Part shown: positions 36,465 to 49,440 of the stretch, in pieces
Numbering within the stretch: position 1 is the first letter of the stretch
Layout of the letters: each line of letters starts with the position of its first letter
DNA from: Isoetes taiwanensis
Taxonomy: Eukaryota > Streptophyta > Lycopodiopsida > Isoetales > Isoetaceae
Direction: 5' to 3'
Length of the DNA stretch: 64,000 bases
Assembly: GCA_021234155.1 (NCBI GenBank)
Contig: JAJEKV010000047.1
Coordinates: forward strand, 7,593,071-7,657,070
The notes under the pieces: generated by a model
Told to the model about the DNA's origin: nothing
The model's database searches: none
Seen by the model: only the letters and a program-made list of their open reading frames with translations
Translations under genes and position numbers: made by a program

Positions 36465-37140
36465 TTTTAAACGAGATTTACCGGCTGCGAGGCCGCAGAT
36501 AGAACCCCAAGAAAGTCTTTGTTTTATATCCGCGATACTTCATATGATCTTGCAACCTCTAGGTGGCCTGAAAATCCTGCGTGCATAGTACCGTATATAA
36601 AGGTATATAATCAAGATACAAAATGGTACCAGTGCATAAAACTCAAAAAATTAGTCGGCTTCACATTGCCCTGAAGATTCAATGCGATTCTGATTGATAT
36701 TATAATTCTAGGTTTTGAAATGGAGATTACCTGCGTGAGGCCGAGATCCCGCACAAAGCTCTGAAAGGAGCACCGCACTAAGATGGCTCAATATTATATC
36801 TAACCTCTAGGTGGCTCCTAGAGGGTGTGGAATCCCTCGAGGTGGCGTTATACAAACCCAGGTATATGTATAAATGTATATATAAAGGTGGCACTGCATA
36901 CAAATGGTACCCGGGCGCATAAAACCCCATAAAAACAGTCGAGCCACACTGGGTCCAGGATCAATGACCCTCAATGGAGGCACTGAGGGTTCTCTTTAAT
37001 GAGATTTATCGGCGCAGGCCGCAGATAGGTCCCAATAAAGCCCGGAGCCATGGAACTCAACAGCATGGCTCGCTATATCTAACCAGGGCTTTAGGGTGTA
37101 CTCTGAGGGCGTGTATGTATGGGGTATATATGGCAGACCG
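36465..37140. repeat. Three-unit degenerate tandem repeat, period about 245-275 bp
   Basis: Units begin near 36465, 36709 and 36985 with (A)GGGTTCTCTTTTAA or a variant, then GAGATT(T)A(C/T)C(G/T)G, then AGGCCG(C)AGAT. Each continues through a CTAACCTCTAGGTGG-type block (degenerate in unit three), a TATATAAAGGT or TATGGGGTATATATGG block and a GGTACC(A/C) block in the first two. Divergence is high. It is non-coding; subtelomere-like, satellite or retroelement origin cannot be told apart. Confidence 0.65.
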
Positions 37141-37224
37141 GACAAGAAAATTATGCATAAACCCCAAACAACAAAATCCCAAACAACAACAACTAAAAAG
37201 AAAAAGAAAGTAAGAAAAAGAAAG

Positions 37225-37345
37225 AGAGGAGTGAGGTAGTAGTGAGATGGGGCGTTTCCTCGAGAGGAGGTCAAGAGTGAGGTGGGGCGCCTTCCTCCAG
37301 GAGGGGAAGGGAGGTGGGGCGCTTTCCCCAGGGATGAGTGAGGGT
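37225..37345. repeat. GC-rich tandem repeat, three units
   Basis: The core GAGGTGGGGCG(C) with CTTTCC/CTTCCTCC recurs at about 37240, 37280 and 37310, with a period near 40 bp. Confidence 0.65.
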
Positions 37346-37444
37346 GGCTCCCCATCGGGCCGCCGAGGGATCTTTAAGATTAGACCTAAGTCCTGCGAGA
37401 GATCCCAAAAGGTCCCAAGAAAATGAACCCGGCAACTCCAACCC

Positions 37445-37715
37445 AAAAACAAACCTTAACTCCAATCTCCAAAAAAAAAAAAACAAAAAGAAAAAAACTA
37501 ACTATAACCCAAAAAAAAACGCCAAAAAGAAAACCAACTATAACCCAAAAAAAAAAAACAAACGCCAAAAAAGAAAAAACTAACCCCAACCTCCAAAAAA
37601 AAAAAAAAAAAAACCCTAACTCCAACCCAAAAAAAAAACAAACGCTAAAAAAACTAACTATAACTCCAAAAAAAAAAAAAAAAAATGAAAAAAAAGAAAA
37701 ACTAACTATACTATT
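37445..37715. repeat. A-rich minisatellite
   Basis: Degenerate units of the form AACTATAACCC or AACTCCAACC plus a poly(A) run, often followed by CAAACGCCAAAA. Lysine and asparagine rich plus-strand frames and phenylalanine-rich minus-strand frames over it are translations of the repeat. Confidence 0.85.
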
Positions 37716-37719
37716 GAAC

Positions 37720-39035
37720 TCCAAACGAGAGGAGCGACCACATAAACCTCAAACTTTCCAAAACTTAAACTCCACAAACTAAAAACTCCAATCTCTTGTT
37801 TGGTTACTACATAAACTCAAAACTTCCAAATTAAATCCTAATTTTAGGTTACAATATATTCAAAATCAATAAGCAAGTCATGTTTATTATAACAAAACTT
37901 AAACCCAATTTGTTGTTTGTGGTTTGTTAGTACATAAACGAACCTGCCACATCCCCGGAAAGTTGAGCAGAGAATGGTTCAATCCCCGAAAGCGAGGTGC
38001 TTACAATGTATTCCAGTGTCTCGACATAAGTAATCATATGTCTGTTATACACAAAACGTGAACTCCACTTTGTTGTTTGTATTGTTAGCAAATGCAGCAA
38101 ACTTAATCTTAACTCAGTTGCGGCCACAAATGCATTCAAAAATCAATAAACGGCAGAATTACATATCTGGCTACAAGTTAAGGTCCATAATTTGATTGCG
38201 GCAGCCAATTACCGCGTAATCCCTGGTACTATAGGGACATTAACTCAGTGAAGTTTAAAATGATTTGGCGACATCAGAATCACTCCTCAGAGGCAGCGAC
38301 TTTTCCTCCTGCGATGATTTTAGAAAAGATAAATATATGGAATCCACATGAATAAATTGGCCTGATTTTGGGAGGATGAGTGGCTATGATAATCAACGCT
38401 AAATCTTTGAATTGGGGCCAGATGCTCAACCCTACAATCAAAACAAGCCTACATCGAATCCGGCCAAACTGACCACCTGCCTGCTGGCAGGCGCGTCCGA
38501 ACTCTGCACCTTTGGTCAAACCGGCGCCGTATCAAAGCGCGAGGACCCGATAGCAATTCGCTAGCCGTTCAATAGTCACCGCAACGAAATGACCGGCGGG
38601 CACAGATAGGAATAATCAAATGCATAATGGTCTTATATCCAATCCCAAAGAATAATTTATGCTATCAAGTTCTTTTCATTTTCTATATAATTCCATATGC
38701 TAGCACAGGAGCAGTATACTGTTTCTGCTCTCATCCAAAACGTAGCCACCTTACTGCCAAAATACAACCATGGCCAGTGTAAGGTCACAACAGAAAAGCG
38801 GCTGCAACTCCTAGTGCATGCGTCACTAATTTAAGTGAACACCTAATGATCGATATTAAGCCAATCGGTCTCCATTGTCCTGCAATGTCTACTTCAGTGT
38901 CGCTGGCGAAGTAGATTTATGGACCTCAAACAAGAATAATACCATGTAGTAGGAAAGTAGCTCACTCGCATTTAGGACCGCCCTTCTCTCAACTGCCAAG
39001 GCAAATAATACAATCCAAGGAAACAAATGTAAAAT
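37720..39035. other. Intergenic, nothing recognised
   Basis: A short duplicated phrase (TTTGTTGTTTGT near 37910 and 38072) is the only structure noticed. No gene seen. Confidence 0.4.
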
Positions 39036-39787
39036 TCAATAGCGTATTTCTAACACATTTGATTTAAAAGCAGATTTATTATCCAATAATGTTTTGTAAA
39101 CAAAATTCGATCTGCACAGTTTATAGATTCTTTGGTAGTAATAACCGGGCCCTGCCTTCTCTTCAGCCACAATAAATTTTTCATCATCCAAATCACTGTA
39201 ATTTTCGGCTGGATGATCTTTAGGCGATATAGAAAGCAACATCGGGGCAGAAGAAAGGCCCACCACCATGGTTTTCCAAACTTTGGTAATAGCCCCCACT
39301 CACCCTGTCGGCGATTGACAAGTATTAGGAGGGACGAGAGTGTGCTCTACTACTTTTTGCAACCTTTCTTGCACATATGGTCATCAACCAAGAGTGTATT
39401 GACCAATTTTATATGGATCCTCAAAGAGGTTTGTGATTGCACACTTTCTCTTCCCCGAAGTTAAATATTGATTTATTAAACTTAGTGCATGCCTTAGTGA
39501 GTTCCTTTTAGACCCCACCGAATATTAATGTTCTTATATCTTTCCGGAAAGAACCTTTTAGTTATGGGTTCAAGAGCAGTACCCATTGAAATCAGCCCAT
39601 ATTGCAATGTCAAACCTGGCTGAGGAGTACTCACGCCTACAAACCGTGAATAAACCTTTCCCCGGAATACCACCATCTTTGTTTTGAAAGCATCAAAAGT
39701 TCTAGTGGTGGATCCACCCTGGTATGACATTCCTCCTAGTTTGTTCTCGAGAATTTTCCAAGCACACCATTGAAATCCAAAGATCAA
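39036..39787 (-). CDS. Two minus-strand hypothetical ORFs, possible exons of one gene
   Basis: 39494-39787 (97 codons) contains GKVYSRFVGVSTPQPGL and ALEPITKRFFPERY. 39036-39299 (87 codons) contains SDLDDEKFIVAEEKAGPGYY. Both have balanced, protein-like composition and lie on the same strand 195 bp apart, so they could be consecutive exons. I do not recognise a family and cannot place splice sites confidently. Confidence 0.3.
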
Positions 39788-41240
39788 TAGTTTTTAGACA
39801 ACCCCATTCTCTTGATGGCCAGAGATGATGCACAATCACTTCCGTGTATAATAAGGTCCGTTTTTTTGGAACTCCACATCTAATTCGTCGTACTTAGTAA
39901 AACAACAAGATAACACCAAATATTGAGGAAGAACGACAAAAAGAAGCTAGAAAAAATGAAAACTTGTAACTCAACAATGCAGACTAGTTTCTTGGTTGTT
40001 TTGTGGATGATGGTTGAGGTAAATGCTATTTGACATTACATTGTCATCATCAAATTGTTTTCTTGGAGCCAAGAGAGTTGCTACATATTTAGAGAATTAG
40101 TACACCACTTACTAACTGACCGGAACAAAAGTGAAGGAAGAATACCTTTGTTTTTCTAGTAGATATCTTCACATTTTCGCCATTTAATTTGCTACTTGTA
40201 TCTATACCCCAAAAAATTATAGCTTCAGATGAATAATATTAGAACTATCGAATAATAAAAAGTATCTTAAACCAACCAGATATGAGATCTTTTGACTTCT
40301 ACTACAAAAGTGGTCTTTTTAGTGCAAACTTAACTTAAGCTAGAAAGCTGTTTTTCTCGATGCGTGGACTCGCTGTTTGGTAGAGGTAGATGGCTTTATT
40401 GAGCTTATCCTCCTTGTTGAAGCTAGAAAGTGGGTTTTCAGACGCGGTAGAAACTTCTGCTTGCAAAGTTTAGAAGGGCTAGGAGCTCCAAATAGAGAAG
40501 GTTCATTGTAGCTTTAGACATCTAATTGACTTGACGAAATTTGGAAGCATCGCGATATGCACTACTTGACTCTTCATTTAGATTTGACTGCAATTTGAAG
40601 TCTGTATGCAGGAAGATACAGAGAATGAAAAAATAACATAAAGATTCTAATACAAACTATATTAACTTTACATTACCTTGTTTCTCACTTTCCATTGTCC
40701 AAAGGAAATTTCTTTTCTCAAATTTCAGGTTGTGTTGCATCTCCACTTGATCTTTTTCTTCATCCGGGTGAGAATAGATATCCTTTATCTCTATTTATGT
40801 TTGTATGGGATTCATATGGATATCTAAAGTAACAAACTAACAAAGCCATCAACATTAAAATGATGTTAAGAAGTTGATTGCTTAACCACTTATACATTGA
40901 TGTTCATATGAGGTACAACCTTTCACCAAATTTTAAAGAACGGGCAGCGTATATGATCTGGTCACACCGCTACAAATACTTATCCCTATAACCGAAAAAC
41001 AAGAAATTATACACATCAATTTAAAGAGCTTAATATCAAAATATAACTTGTTAAGATCAAAAATTTACTATTGCTGCTCATACCTTAACAATGAGGCCAA
41101 ACATTGAATATGGTAAAGATGGTTACACCTCCTGTAGTAACAGCAAGGCACTCAACATATTCCAAGAATCTTCTACAATAGGGACATACACGCTCGTGAG
41201 TCCGAGAAATTTGTTTCATAGATTCTGTAGATAAGGATCT
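39788..41240. other. AT-rich intergenic, nothing recognised
   Basis: No coding frame or repeat structure that I can support. Confidence 0.45.
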
Positions 41241-42830
41241 AGTTTAACTCGCTTCATTCGGCGCGCAGCCTTTCAATAAGCCTTTCACACACTTCTGAGT
41301 TTTTGCAATCTCATCATTGTCCCCTCGGCTCCCTCTTTCTCAATAGCATCAAAGATTCTCTTCACAACAACCAATGCTACGAACTACCTCAATTTCTTCA
41401 TATCTACCACTGCTGCACACCTCGCAGCCTATTTCCTTTGTCATTCCTTGCATCAGCGCTTTATTAGGTGCCTACAATTTCGTATACTCCTTTCTTCCCT
41501 CAATGATTTGAAGGTTTTCTTCAACTTTTCCATTTGTTATATGACTGTTGTAGCCTGCAATCAACTTTTTCACCTTCAATTCAAAGATTCCTTCCATTTT
41601 GTCATCACCCTGTAAGGAATTGCAGAAGGAAACAATTCAGTAAATTAGTTACAGGATACAAAGTATATTCCACACCCAGAAAACTTATTAAAGGCTCAAT
41701 CCACAATCTATATTCCACTAACAATAATTCGTGTAAACCAATCTATAAAAATATAACCTATTAAAGCACAAAGTATAAATCCTTAAACTACAATTTAACC
41801 ATCACAAATGCAAAACTACAAACCAAATGCAAAAACCACAAACCTACGTAATATAAAATTCCCCCAATCCACAAATCAAACATGCAAACCAAACCACAAA
41901 CTACAGGGAAATATAATATAAAATCTACTCAATATACAAAACAAATACACCCAACCTATAAAACCAAATCCATTAAATCCCAAAACCACAATCATAAAAC
42001 ACAAACAAATAAATCCAAATATATAAACCAAATCTACCCAGCGCCAAACTCTAAACTGCTACTTATATGTCACAAATATATAATTCACAACTCCAAACCA
42101 CACCTACTAAAGACCACATACTTAGTAATTCCAAAACCATATTCCATTTAGAATCATGTAATTTGAACCGCCGACAAAAACTATCACAAAACTTAGACCA
42201 CAATAACCAGAAGGTTAGTTTATGAACAAAACCGATTGATACAGATTCTGCCAATGTTTACTCGTACTCATTATCAATGAGGTAAATCTCCATCTCCAAC
42301 TTTGGCCGAACCACCCGTTTCAGGCGTAAGTCACATTTTATTGCATTGCAAAATGCAAATAAACAAGAAAACCAACTTGGTATGATTGCCTCTTTGGACT
42401 CAACATTTTCAGGAATATGATAGCTAATCGGGTTCAAATATGTGCTCCAATCTTGTAAGGGCGTGTTTTTCAGTCCACTATCTCTCTTCTGATGGGCATG
42501 GGATGATTCTTTTTTAAAGATGAAGACCTTCTTTTTTGAAGCATGCTTTATAAAAAACCTGAACGACTGATATCTTACCCAACATCATGGAAACCATAAC
42601 CCATAACTCACTCTCAACCTCCCATTTTGAACACATTCCTCTGACGTTCCCCCTGGCAAATGCTCTTAAAGTTTCTTTTCTTTTTCTTTTTTTCGTATCT
42701 CTTAATCTGAGTAGATTTCGTTTGTCTTCCACCTTTTGTCCCCAATACTTAAGTGATTCCTGCGATGGATCCACAACTTTTTCTCATGCTTTTAACAAAT
42801 CCTCAGAGATAATCCACTCATTTATCTAAG
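41241..42830 (-). other. Coding-like remnants on the minus strand
   Basis: From 41620 down to 41250 the minus strand reads as hydrophilic protein-like sequence interrupted by stops (FELKVKKLIAGYNSH, NLQIIEGRKEYTKL, KALMQGMTKEIGCEV). 42514-42774 gives an 86-codon lysine and arginine rich frame (DTKKRKRKETLRAFARG). The two could belong to one decayed gene separated by the AT-rich stretch 41640-42500. Family not recognised. Confidence 0.25.
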
Positions 42831-43414
42831 ATACTTTCGCCATTTTACGCAACTGGCGAATGGATACCGGGTGATTTCAATCAAACTCACAAGGTCAAAA
42901 ATCAACGGTACCAGGCACTACCAAACGCTGGCTACAAGTCAGCTTAAACCGATAATCTGGCCGCCAAGATCCGGCCGTTTCCCGCGTATCTTCGCGTAGG
43001 TCTTTTCGCTACCGCACCCTCAATGGCAAAAATCGGTGATTTGATAGCAAAAGTTTCCAAAGCTTTCCCATGACTTTGCTAGGTTGGCGGATCTCGCCAA
43101 TCTCTGCTTTGGTGGCTATGATCCACGATCCGCTTTTCGGCCAGATCCACAAGCACATCCACAAGATCTCGCTATTCTTCGCGGTCTCATTTAGGTCTTT
43201 GCTTTTGTGGTTTTGGCGTCCACGCGATTTTGGTCTCCGTGGCATTTGGTTTAGGCAATTAAAGGTCCTGGCCTTGCGCATATCATGCCAAAGAGGGAAT
43301 TTATTTTGCACTATCATAAATGTTAACTCCATTTGATTTTTTGTGTGTACAAACCACAATCTTGGAATTTATATTGGACTACTTAAAATGAGCGAATTTC
43401 GGTATACTATATCA
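42831..43414. other. Opposed ORFs, unclassified
   Basis: Overlapping frames on both strands (43070-43336 plus, 43009-43359 minus). The minus frame is basic and tryptophan-containing but lacks a recognisable domain. Confidence 0.3.
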
Positions 43415-44470
43415 TGAATCCACCCACCATAATGGGTCGGAGACTTTAGGTGGGGAGCAACCTAACTAAAAGCCACTACTTAGCGTATCTACACAAAGTG
43501 CTATGGAATTCCAGAGATGCCACCATCCGGCAACCGAGGGGGTCGGTGCTGGTTAGAAGGCATATACTTAATCTCATGTAGGTGGTTGCTTTTGGTGAAT
43601 ATTTTCATGACAGTCTCCCACGGCACTCTTTCTAACAACAACTCACCAGAGAGAGAAGCCTTCGGCACTTTCCATGGTGAGACACCCACCCTGAGATGCA
43701 ATCCTTTGCCCAAAAAATTCGGCCAAGATAGGCGGCGCCCGCCAGCACCATGCTTATCAATAGAGACAACGCCGTAATCCATCGCCCCCTCGGGTAAGGG
43801 GATGAACCACACGCTGGAGGTGCCGAGGGGTCTGGAGGCGCGGTGCTCACCACCATGGAGTCTCCAATAGACGTGGATGAAGGGTATGGCCAGAAAGATG
43901 TTTGGATCGCCCCCATGTCACAACAAGCTTAATGAAAATGGAGAAGCACTTGGAAAAGGCTCACAGAGTTCTCCAAATAATGCCCAAGGTAGGACTGGTT
44001 TGACAGCCTTTTTGCCTAGAGGGATACACCAAGAGCTTGTTTAAGAAGGCGAAAACCGTGAGAATCATCTTCACCATTCAGAGTCTCCAAATGAACTTTG
44101 AAATAAGGACTTTGCTCCGCGAGAAGTCCATCATACCCGCACCACCCCATTTGGGAGGGATGCACTTCACCACGCCACCTTCCAATCACAGCACCTTTCC
44201 TCAGTACCCCATATAAAGTTCCTAACTATTGCAATGAGCTTACGTACTTTGCTCCCTCAAGGGGCTAGGGCAAGATGGGGATGCCATATAAAACATGGGT
44301 ACTACTAAGGACCGACTTGCCATCAGTAATGCAATCAGACAACTTTGCAAAGGGACCACCGTAAAATGCGCTTCTCCAAACTCTCGAATGATCTCTCCCA
44401 TGCAGCCCCATGGTAACATGGATGCCAACTAGAATCCTCAACTCTTAAATTGATGGCCCCGTCCATGCTA
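43415..44470 (-). mobile_element. LINE fragment (ORF2 C-terminal part), minus strand
   Basis: The minus strand near 44240-44090 translates, with shifts, to NFIWGTEERCCDWKVAW and CIPPKWGGAGMMDFSRSK. This is the conserved region just after the reverse-transcriptase core in plant LINE ORF2 (usual form W...C.PK..GG.G..D...N). The part from 43860 to 43415 is homologous to the LINE copy at 51138-52149: a shared CAGACCCCTC...GTTCATCCCCTTAC segment, the GTTGTCTCTATT segment and the GAAAATATTCAC segment. The 3' end with zinc-binding domain, poly(A) signal and tail is missing, so the copy is truncated at both ends. Confidence 0.7.
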
Positions 44471-45893
44471 AAGTAATTTCCATGGATAATCATGAACACA
44501 CATCAGAGTCCAGAGCATCCATCATTCATAAAGTCTGCACACTTTCGCCACCCGGCACAAGGAACTTTTAGCCGCTGAAAAGTGTCGCAGAAAGCACTTG
44601 GCAACACTCAAGATTAGCGTATCAGAAAGAGGAACGACACCGCATATTATTACAAACCTCCCTGCAAGTCATCTCCTCTTATTGTGGACTATAGGTGCCT
44701 CTCTGGCGGAGTTAAGTGACTTCGGGATGTGATAAAGCTCTCCTCGCGAACACCAGGAAAGTAGCAGCAAGGGACCTTGGCGGTCACCATGATCGAAAGT
44801 GAGAAGGCATCCGACGGGCCACTATGGAACATGGCCATCACGGAAAGGTGAGACATGTTCTTTCATAACATCCGATGTGAATTGTTCTCAAATCCTTAGC
44901 ATTTTTAGCAGATACGGGCCGACAAAGATGAATTCCGGGCCACATCGGGTTATGCGTAAGTTTTTGTAGGGACCAAACTTTAATGTAGGCACTGAGGTTG
45001 CTTGCTACGGCTCACGAATTCCTTTTTCAGAAACGCCAGCAAATTACTGTTCTAATGCATCATTTCGGGAAGTTGTCGAGACGGACTCCCCGCCAAGATG
45101 TCCTTCACCCACTTCCTCAAGAAAAGCCTTATAAAAGATTCCTATATGCAGATGACATGAAGTGATGGGCTGCCGCATCAACTGGGAGGATCCTGACCCC
45201 GGGGATGAGGATGTTCCGTGTTAACAATTCTTATCCAGCGCGGACCACCCAAAGTCACGTAGTTATTCATGGCACATCCGCTCCCCGCCGATTCCCAAAT
45301 CCCTCGAAGAACTCAATCGTAAACCATCCAACCGGGCATTTGGCTCTTTCAGCCAAAGATCGTCAACCTAAATCATCACCGTCATAGTCAGCCAATTGGA
45401 GGCCGCCGTTTGCAGCCGATAAATCCTAGACAAAATGGCATCTTGATTTCACAGGAAGATGTTGAAATAAAGCAGCGTAGAGGAACAAGCGTGAAATTTC
45501 AGCTGGCTCGGCGAAGCAATCGTAAAAACAGCCAGCAATGAGTATATGGTTGATGCTACGCGACGCTTTAGCTGCATTTGAAAGTATGTACAACGTAGTA
45601 GAGAATTCACATTTAGAGAGAAAAAACTTCCAATATTAGCACATAAAAGGAACCTAAAACAGCCAAATCACAACAACCCAATCCTCCTCCTGATGGTGGT
45701 TTCCTCGCAAAGCCTAATATTACAAATTGCACCCAGAGATGGAAATGAGCAAAAGATTTTTGAACGAGGCAATTCTGAAGCAAGGAAAAAACTTGTCATA
45801 CCTCTAGATCCCCAGCGTGCTTGACGTTGGAAATGGACAGCTAAGGTACATTCCCGCTCGCTACCTCCAACCGCAAAGTTTTACCACACGCAA
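44471..45893. other. Unclassified, possibly more retroelement debris
   Basis: No continuous coding frame. A plus-strand TATGCAGATGAC (45147-45158) would give YADD, but it has no reverse-transcriptase context. The region may include the 5' continuation of the minus-strand LINE fragment. Confidence 0.3.
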
Positions 45894-48769
45894 TGGAAGC
45901 TTGGATTTACAAATTACATAGATATGTGGAGACTAAATATCTCAACACACCTCAAAATTTCAATTGGGTCATTATAGTTGGCCATTTTTATCAAAAGCGA
46001 TTAAAAAGCGAGATCCATTTGTTCTTATCTCCATATTTGGTTTGAAGCCAGTGCATTGCAATTTTGCTACTTTCAAAAGACTGGTAGATTTATGGTTTGA
46101 AAGGTATAAGCCCAATAGATTTTTTAGAGGCGGATTTTTTAGCCTCTTCAACAAATGAATAGACAATCATACCGTGAAATAGCCTATCTAGTTGCATTAT
46201 CATGCCTATGTTCAATTGCCCATGTGACAAGACAAATAGATTCAAAGCAATTGAATAGCAATATATTTGAAAGGCAATAGAAAAATAACTTTGGGAAAAT
46301 AACAAGAAAATATATAGGAACAAAAGTCCTAAATATGGACGAGCAATTTTTTGGCAAGTTTTACAAAATTCTATCCTCGATTTCATCAAATTACCATTTG
46401 TTTTCTTCAAGGGTTGATTGCTAGTTTTGAGTAGATGGTCCCACAATTCTACAGTTTTACCAGAGAAGCCTCCAAACCTAATGGCCTCCCCTCACAAATG
46501 ACGGTGATGTTTTAACAACCGAACCTCGAGGACTTCGTCATTTGCGTTTCCAAAATTTGTAGTAGTTGCGATGGGATCAATGTTGATGAGAACCCTTCAT
46601 TTTTTTATCGTTGATCGAGTCGATATTTTAGATTGTACATTCAATTCAAGTGTAGTTGCATGCATATGTCTATGAAATCAGTACTTCATACCATTAATAT
46701 GGGTCAAAGGATAACCGAAAGAAATGCTCGACATATTACAAGCATTTTTAACACTTTTGTTAAAACCCTCACACTTCTAGCTTGGGCAACGTCTTGAGCA
46801 AAATATCACACTCACCTAAAACTCTTGCAAGTCTTACCCCGGCCATTTTGAATGATGACATTTTGAGCATAAGTTTTAGATCTCAATTTCAAATTTTCAT
46901 CTTCCGAGGTAGATTTAATTGCCCACATTCTTTATAAAGCTTTGTTTTCATAAGCATTGTTTTCTCTACAAATCCATAAGCATAAAAGTTAATACATTGA
47001 TGATATTGTGATTAGACAAAAATAATTACAAAACAAATAATGTCCATTCTAAACCAATATCAAATACGTTATTTGTGAAGTAGCATATATGGAAGTTGCC
47101 AAGAAAACATATGCCGGGACATTAGCAACAAATGCCTAGCACATCAAGCGTTCTAGTCTTGAATTTTTTATTTTTTTTTTTTTATAAAATCTATTCGATT
47201 ATTTTTGGGATATATAGTCCATGGTTTAGAATTGTTATTTTTACATCCATATCAGATCCCCCGAACCCCACAAGTATTTTGCTACATATTTAATACCCCT
47301 TTTCATAACAATCCCCCTTTGTGATTTTGTAGTTTAATATCCCCTTACTCTAAAAATCTCTTCATTTTGTACTCCTTTCATATTCAATATCCATACTCCT
47401 TTTCATCACAAATCCATTAGTGTTCCATATTTTTCTAACAACATTCCCTTTATATATGATTTATAAATTAAATCCTCCTTTTCAAATTAGATTTGTACCT
47501 TGTTTCATATGCAATCCATACCCATTTTCTAGCGACAATGTATGCATGCCAATTTGCAATATGCTATTCCGTGCAAACAAACACACCGCATAAGATATAT
47601 CTATATCAAAGGTAACCAATATAATACTCTTAATAAGTTGCAAATGTACAAGAAAATATACATAACTTATATGCCTCTAAACAAAGTATACGAAGTTCCA
47701 TCAGCCTTGGTGCTTTTGCTGCTAATAGAGAAGTCCTTTATCTACTTCATTGGATGATATCATCAAGAAGGATGTTGAGCCCTGTTACACACAAACATCG
47801 GGCCATAATCATTCAGCTATAACAAATTTATTTTAGCCCCCCAATATGCGCTGGACATCGGACATAATAATTCAAAGGCCAACAAATTTATTTATGTCAA
47901 AGGCTCCCAAACCAAGCTTACCTTTATTTCCGCTTATCAAGACCAAAACCCAAATGAGCATGTTGTAAGCAAATCCCAATAGTCATGTGGTCTTAAACTC
48001 CATTTTTTCATCGAATCCTTCATGGGACTAAGCATTAGGAGCAACAACCTTGATCCTCCCATAGCAATATATCCACATTGACATCAAGAGGCCATATGAC
48101 AAAGGCCCTAAAACCGATCTAATATTTTCCTCGAGTGCAAGCTCTTTCCAAGGAATCAGCTATGAGACCGTGGTGCATAAAGATAAATGACAAAACATCA
48201 TTTAGACTATAATAATTATACATGATCATCCAAATTTACACTAAATAATGCACAAATCTATACCCGCTATATAGGCTTTGTCTAGTTCGGGTTTCCTCTT
48301 CGGTGTATAAACCTCTATTATGCCTAAAATATTGCTTTAATGGACCAAAAACACACACATCAAGGGGCTGCATCTTATGGGAAGTATGCGGAGGTAGAAT
48401 TATTATATGAATTCCCAGTGACCTTGCCAATAAAATGACTCGATCATCAACATGGCTGCAATGGCCATCAAGAACAATAAGGCTGCAATGATCAAGCCCC
48501 TTTGTCTTGAAATGCTTTTCTAGCCAAACCATGAACAATTCAGTGGTCATCCATGCCTCAAGTTGAACACTCATTCCAACCCTAGATTCACAATTGACAA
48601 CATGATTAGCTCTAATTCTTGTACCTCTAAATATAAAGTAATTGGGAATGACATTACCTACTGCATTGCAACATACCAAGACTGTAATCCACTCCCAATT
48701 TCTCATCACCATTTTGTGTACAACTCTGCTCCCTTTTAGTGCCACAACCTTCAAGCCCGATACTTTACC
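45894..48769. repeat. Segmental duplication copy A (2.9 kb)
   Basis: Starts at GGAAGCTTGGATTTACAAA and ends at CCCGATACTTTACC. The whole segment is repeated in the same orientation at 52150-55153, with many point differences and small indels. Its right end carries a Tigger-type transposase relic on the minus strand. The left two thirds is AT-rich, with a poly(T) run near 47170 and a shared minus-strand frame (46090-46446 here) of unknown nature. Confidence 0.9.
48057..48769 (-). pseudogene. pogo/Tigger-type DDE transposase relic, copy A
   Basis: The frame 48236-48754 encodes KVVALKGSRVVHKM, YFIFRGTRIRANHVVN, AWMTTELFMVWLEKHF, LIVLDGHCSHVDD (second catalytic Asp) and PPHTSHKMQPLDVCVFGPLK (third catalytic Asp). 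This is the DDE_1 superfamily core that cuts and pastes Tc1/mariner-related pogo elements. The reading then shifts near 48290. A last exon at about 48057-48165, after an intron, would encode the family's FRATxIWPLD-type C-terminus but is damaged, and its stop codon is lost. The first catalytic Asp and the DNA-binding N-terminus are outside this copy. Non-functional. Confidence 0.85.
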
Positions 48770-49250
48770 AAAGTTCTTACCACCAGAAACTGTTGCTGTA
48801 GCATTTCCATTTAGTCATCCAATCTCCTCCACCAGTATTCACATTCCAACAATATATTTACAAAACGTCCTACTGTTTTCCATGCAATTTGAGGAATCTT
48901 TCCTCCACCACACTGTCATTTTAAGCTCGAAAATCTCTTCACCATACCTTGACCCCTTGTGAGATGTTTATGGCCTCTAAAAGTCTTACCTATATAAGTT
49001 TTATCCTCCTATCCATATTTCATTGGTTGGTCTTTCAATAGCAACTACCACTATGGAGACGAGGCAACCTAGAAGATAGATAAACGCGACATTAACTGAC
49101 CAATTATAGCATTAACGTGATGTAAACAATTTCCAATTGTCTTTCATCGCCTAGAGTCAAGAAGAAGAAGCAAGTCTTATAATGGGTCCTCCCATCCAAG
49201 AAGGAAATTATATTTATTACTGATGATGAATTCGTAATTACAACCCTTTT
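48770..49250. other. Upstream flank of copy A transposase, unclassified
   Basis: The minus strand directly before the duplication end continues in frame for a short way (GNATATVSGGKNFGKVSGLK). This sequence is specific to copy A and lacks the expected NxDE motif, so the 5' part of the transposase diverges or is replaced here. Confidence 0.4.
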
Positions 49251-49253
49251 CTT

Positions 49254-49440
49254 AACGACCTAGTGGCAAGGCCTTGACCTTAAACTACCACCAACGAGGT
49301 CGTGGATTCAAACCTCGTAGAGGTCATTAAGAGCTAAATTTGGTTCATTGCACAAGGTATGGTTAAACCCCACGGAAAACCCATTGATTACCTCACCATT
49401 GTAGTGTGCAATCCAATATTTCCATTTTTGTGTTAAACAA
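49254..49440 (+). mobile_element. tRNA-derived SINE candidate
   Basis: TAGTGGCAAGG at 49261-49271 approximates a Pol III box A. GGATTCAAACCT at 49304-49315 fits box B (GRTTCRANNC). The spacing of about 33 bp is tRNA-like. The two flanks of box B are partly complementary, as in a T-arm, but no complete cloverleaf forms. The unit is followed by a short unrelated body. The 3' boundary and target duplication were not resolved. Confidence 0.55.

Noticed and set aside
37386-37782. Lysine-rich plus-strand and phenylalanine-rich minus-strand ORFs
   Set aside because: Pure translations of an A-rich minisatellite.
45147-45158. Plus-strand YADD tetrapeptide, as in reverse-transcriptase active sites
   Set aside because: A stop follows three codons later, no other reverse-transcriptase motif is found nearby on that strand, and the recognisable LINE fragment to the left is on the minus strand.
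49261-49330. tRNA gene
   Set aside because: Promoter boxes are present, but no acceptor stem or full cloverleaf can be drawn; a SINE is the better reading.
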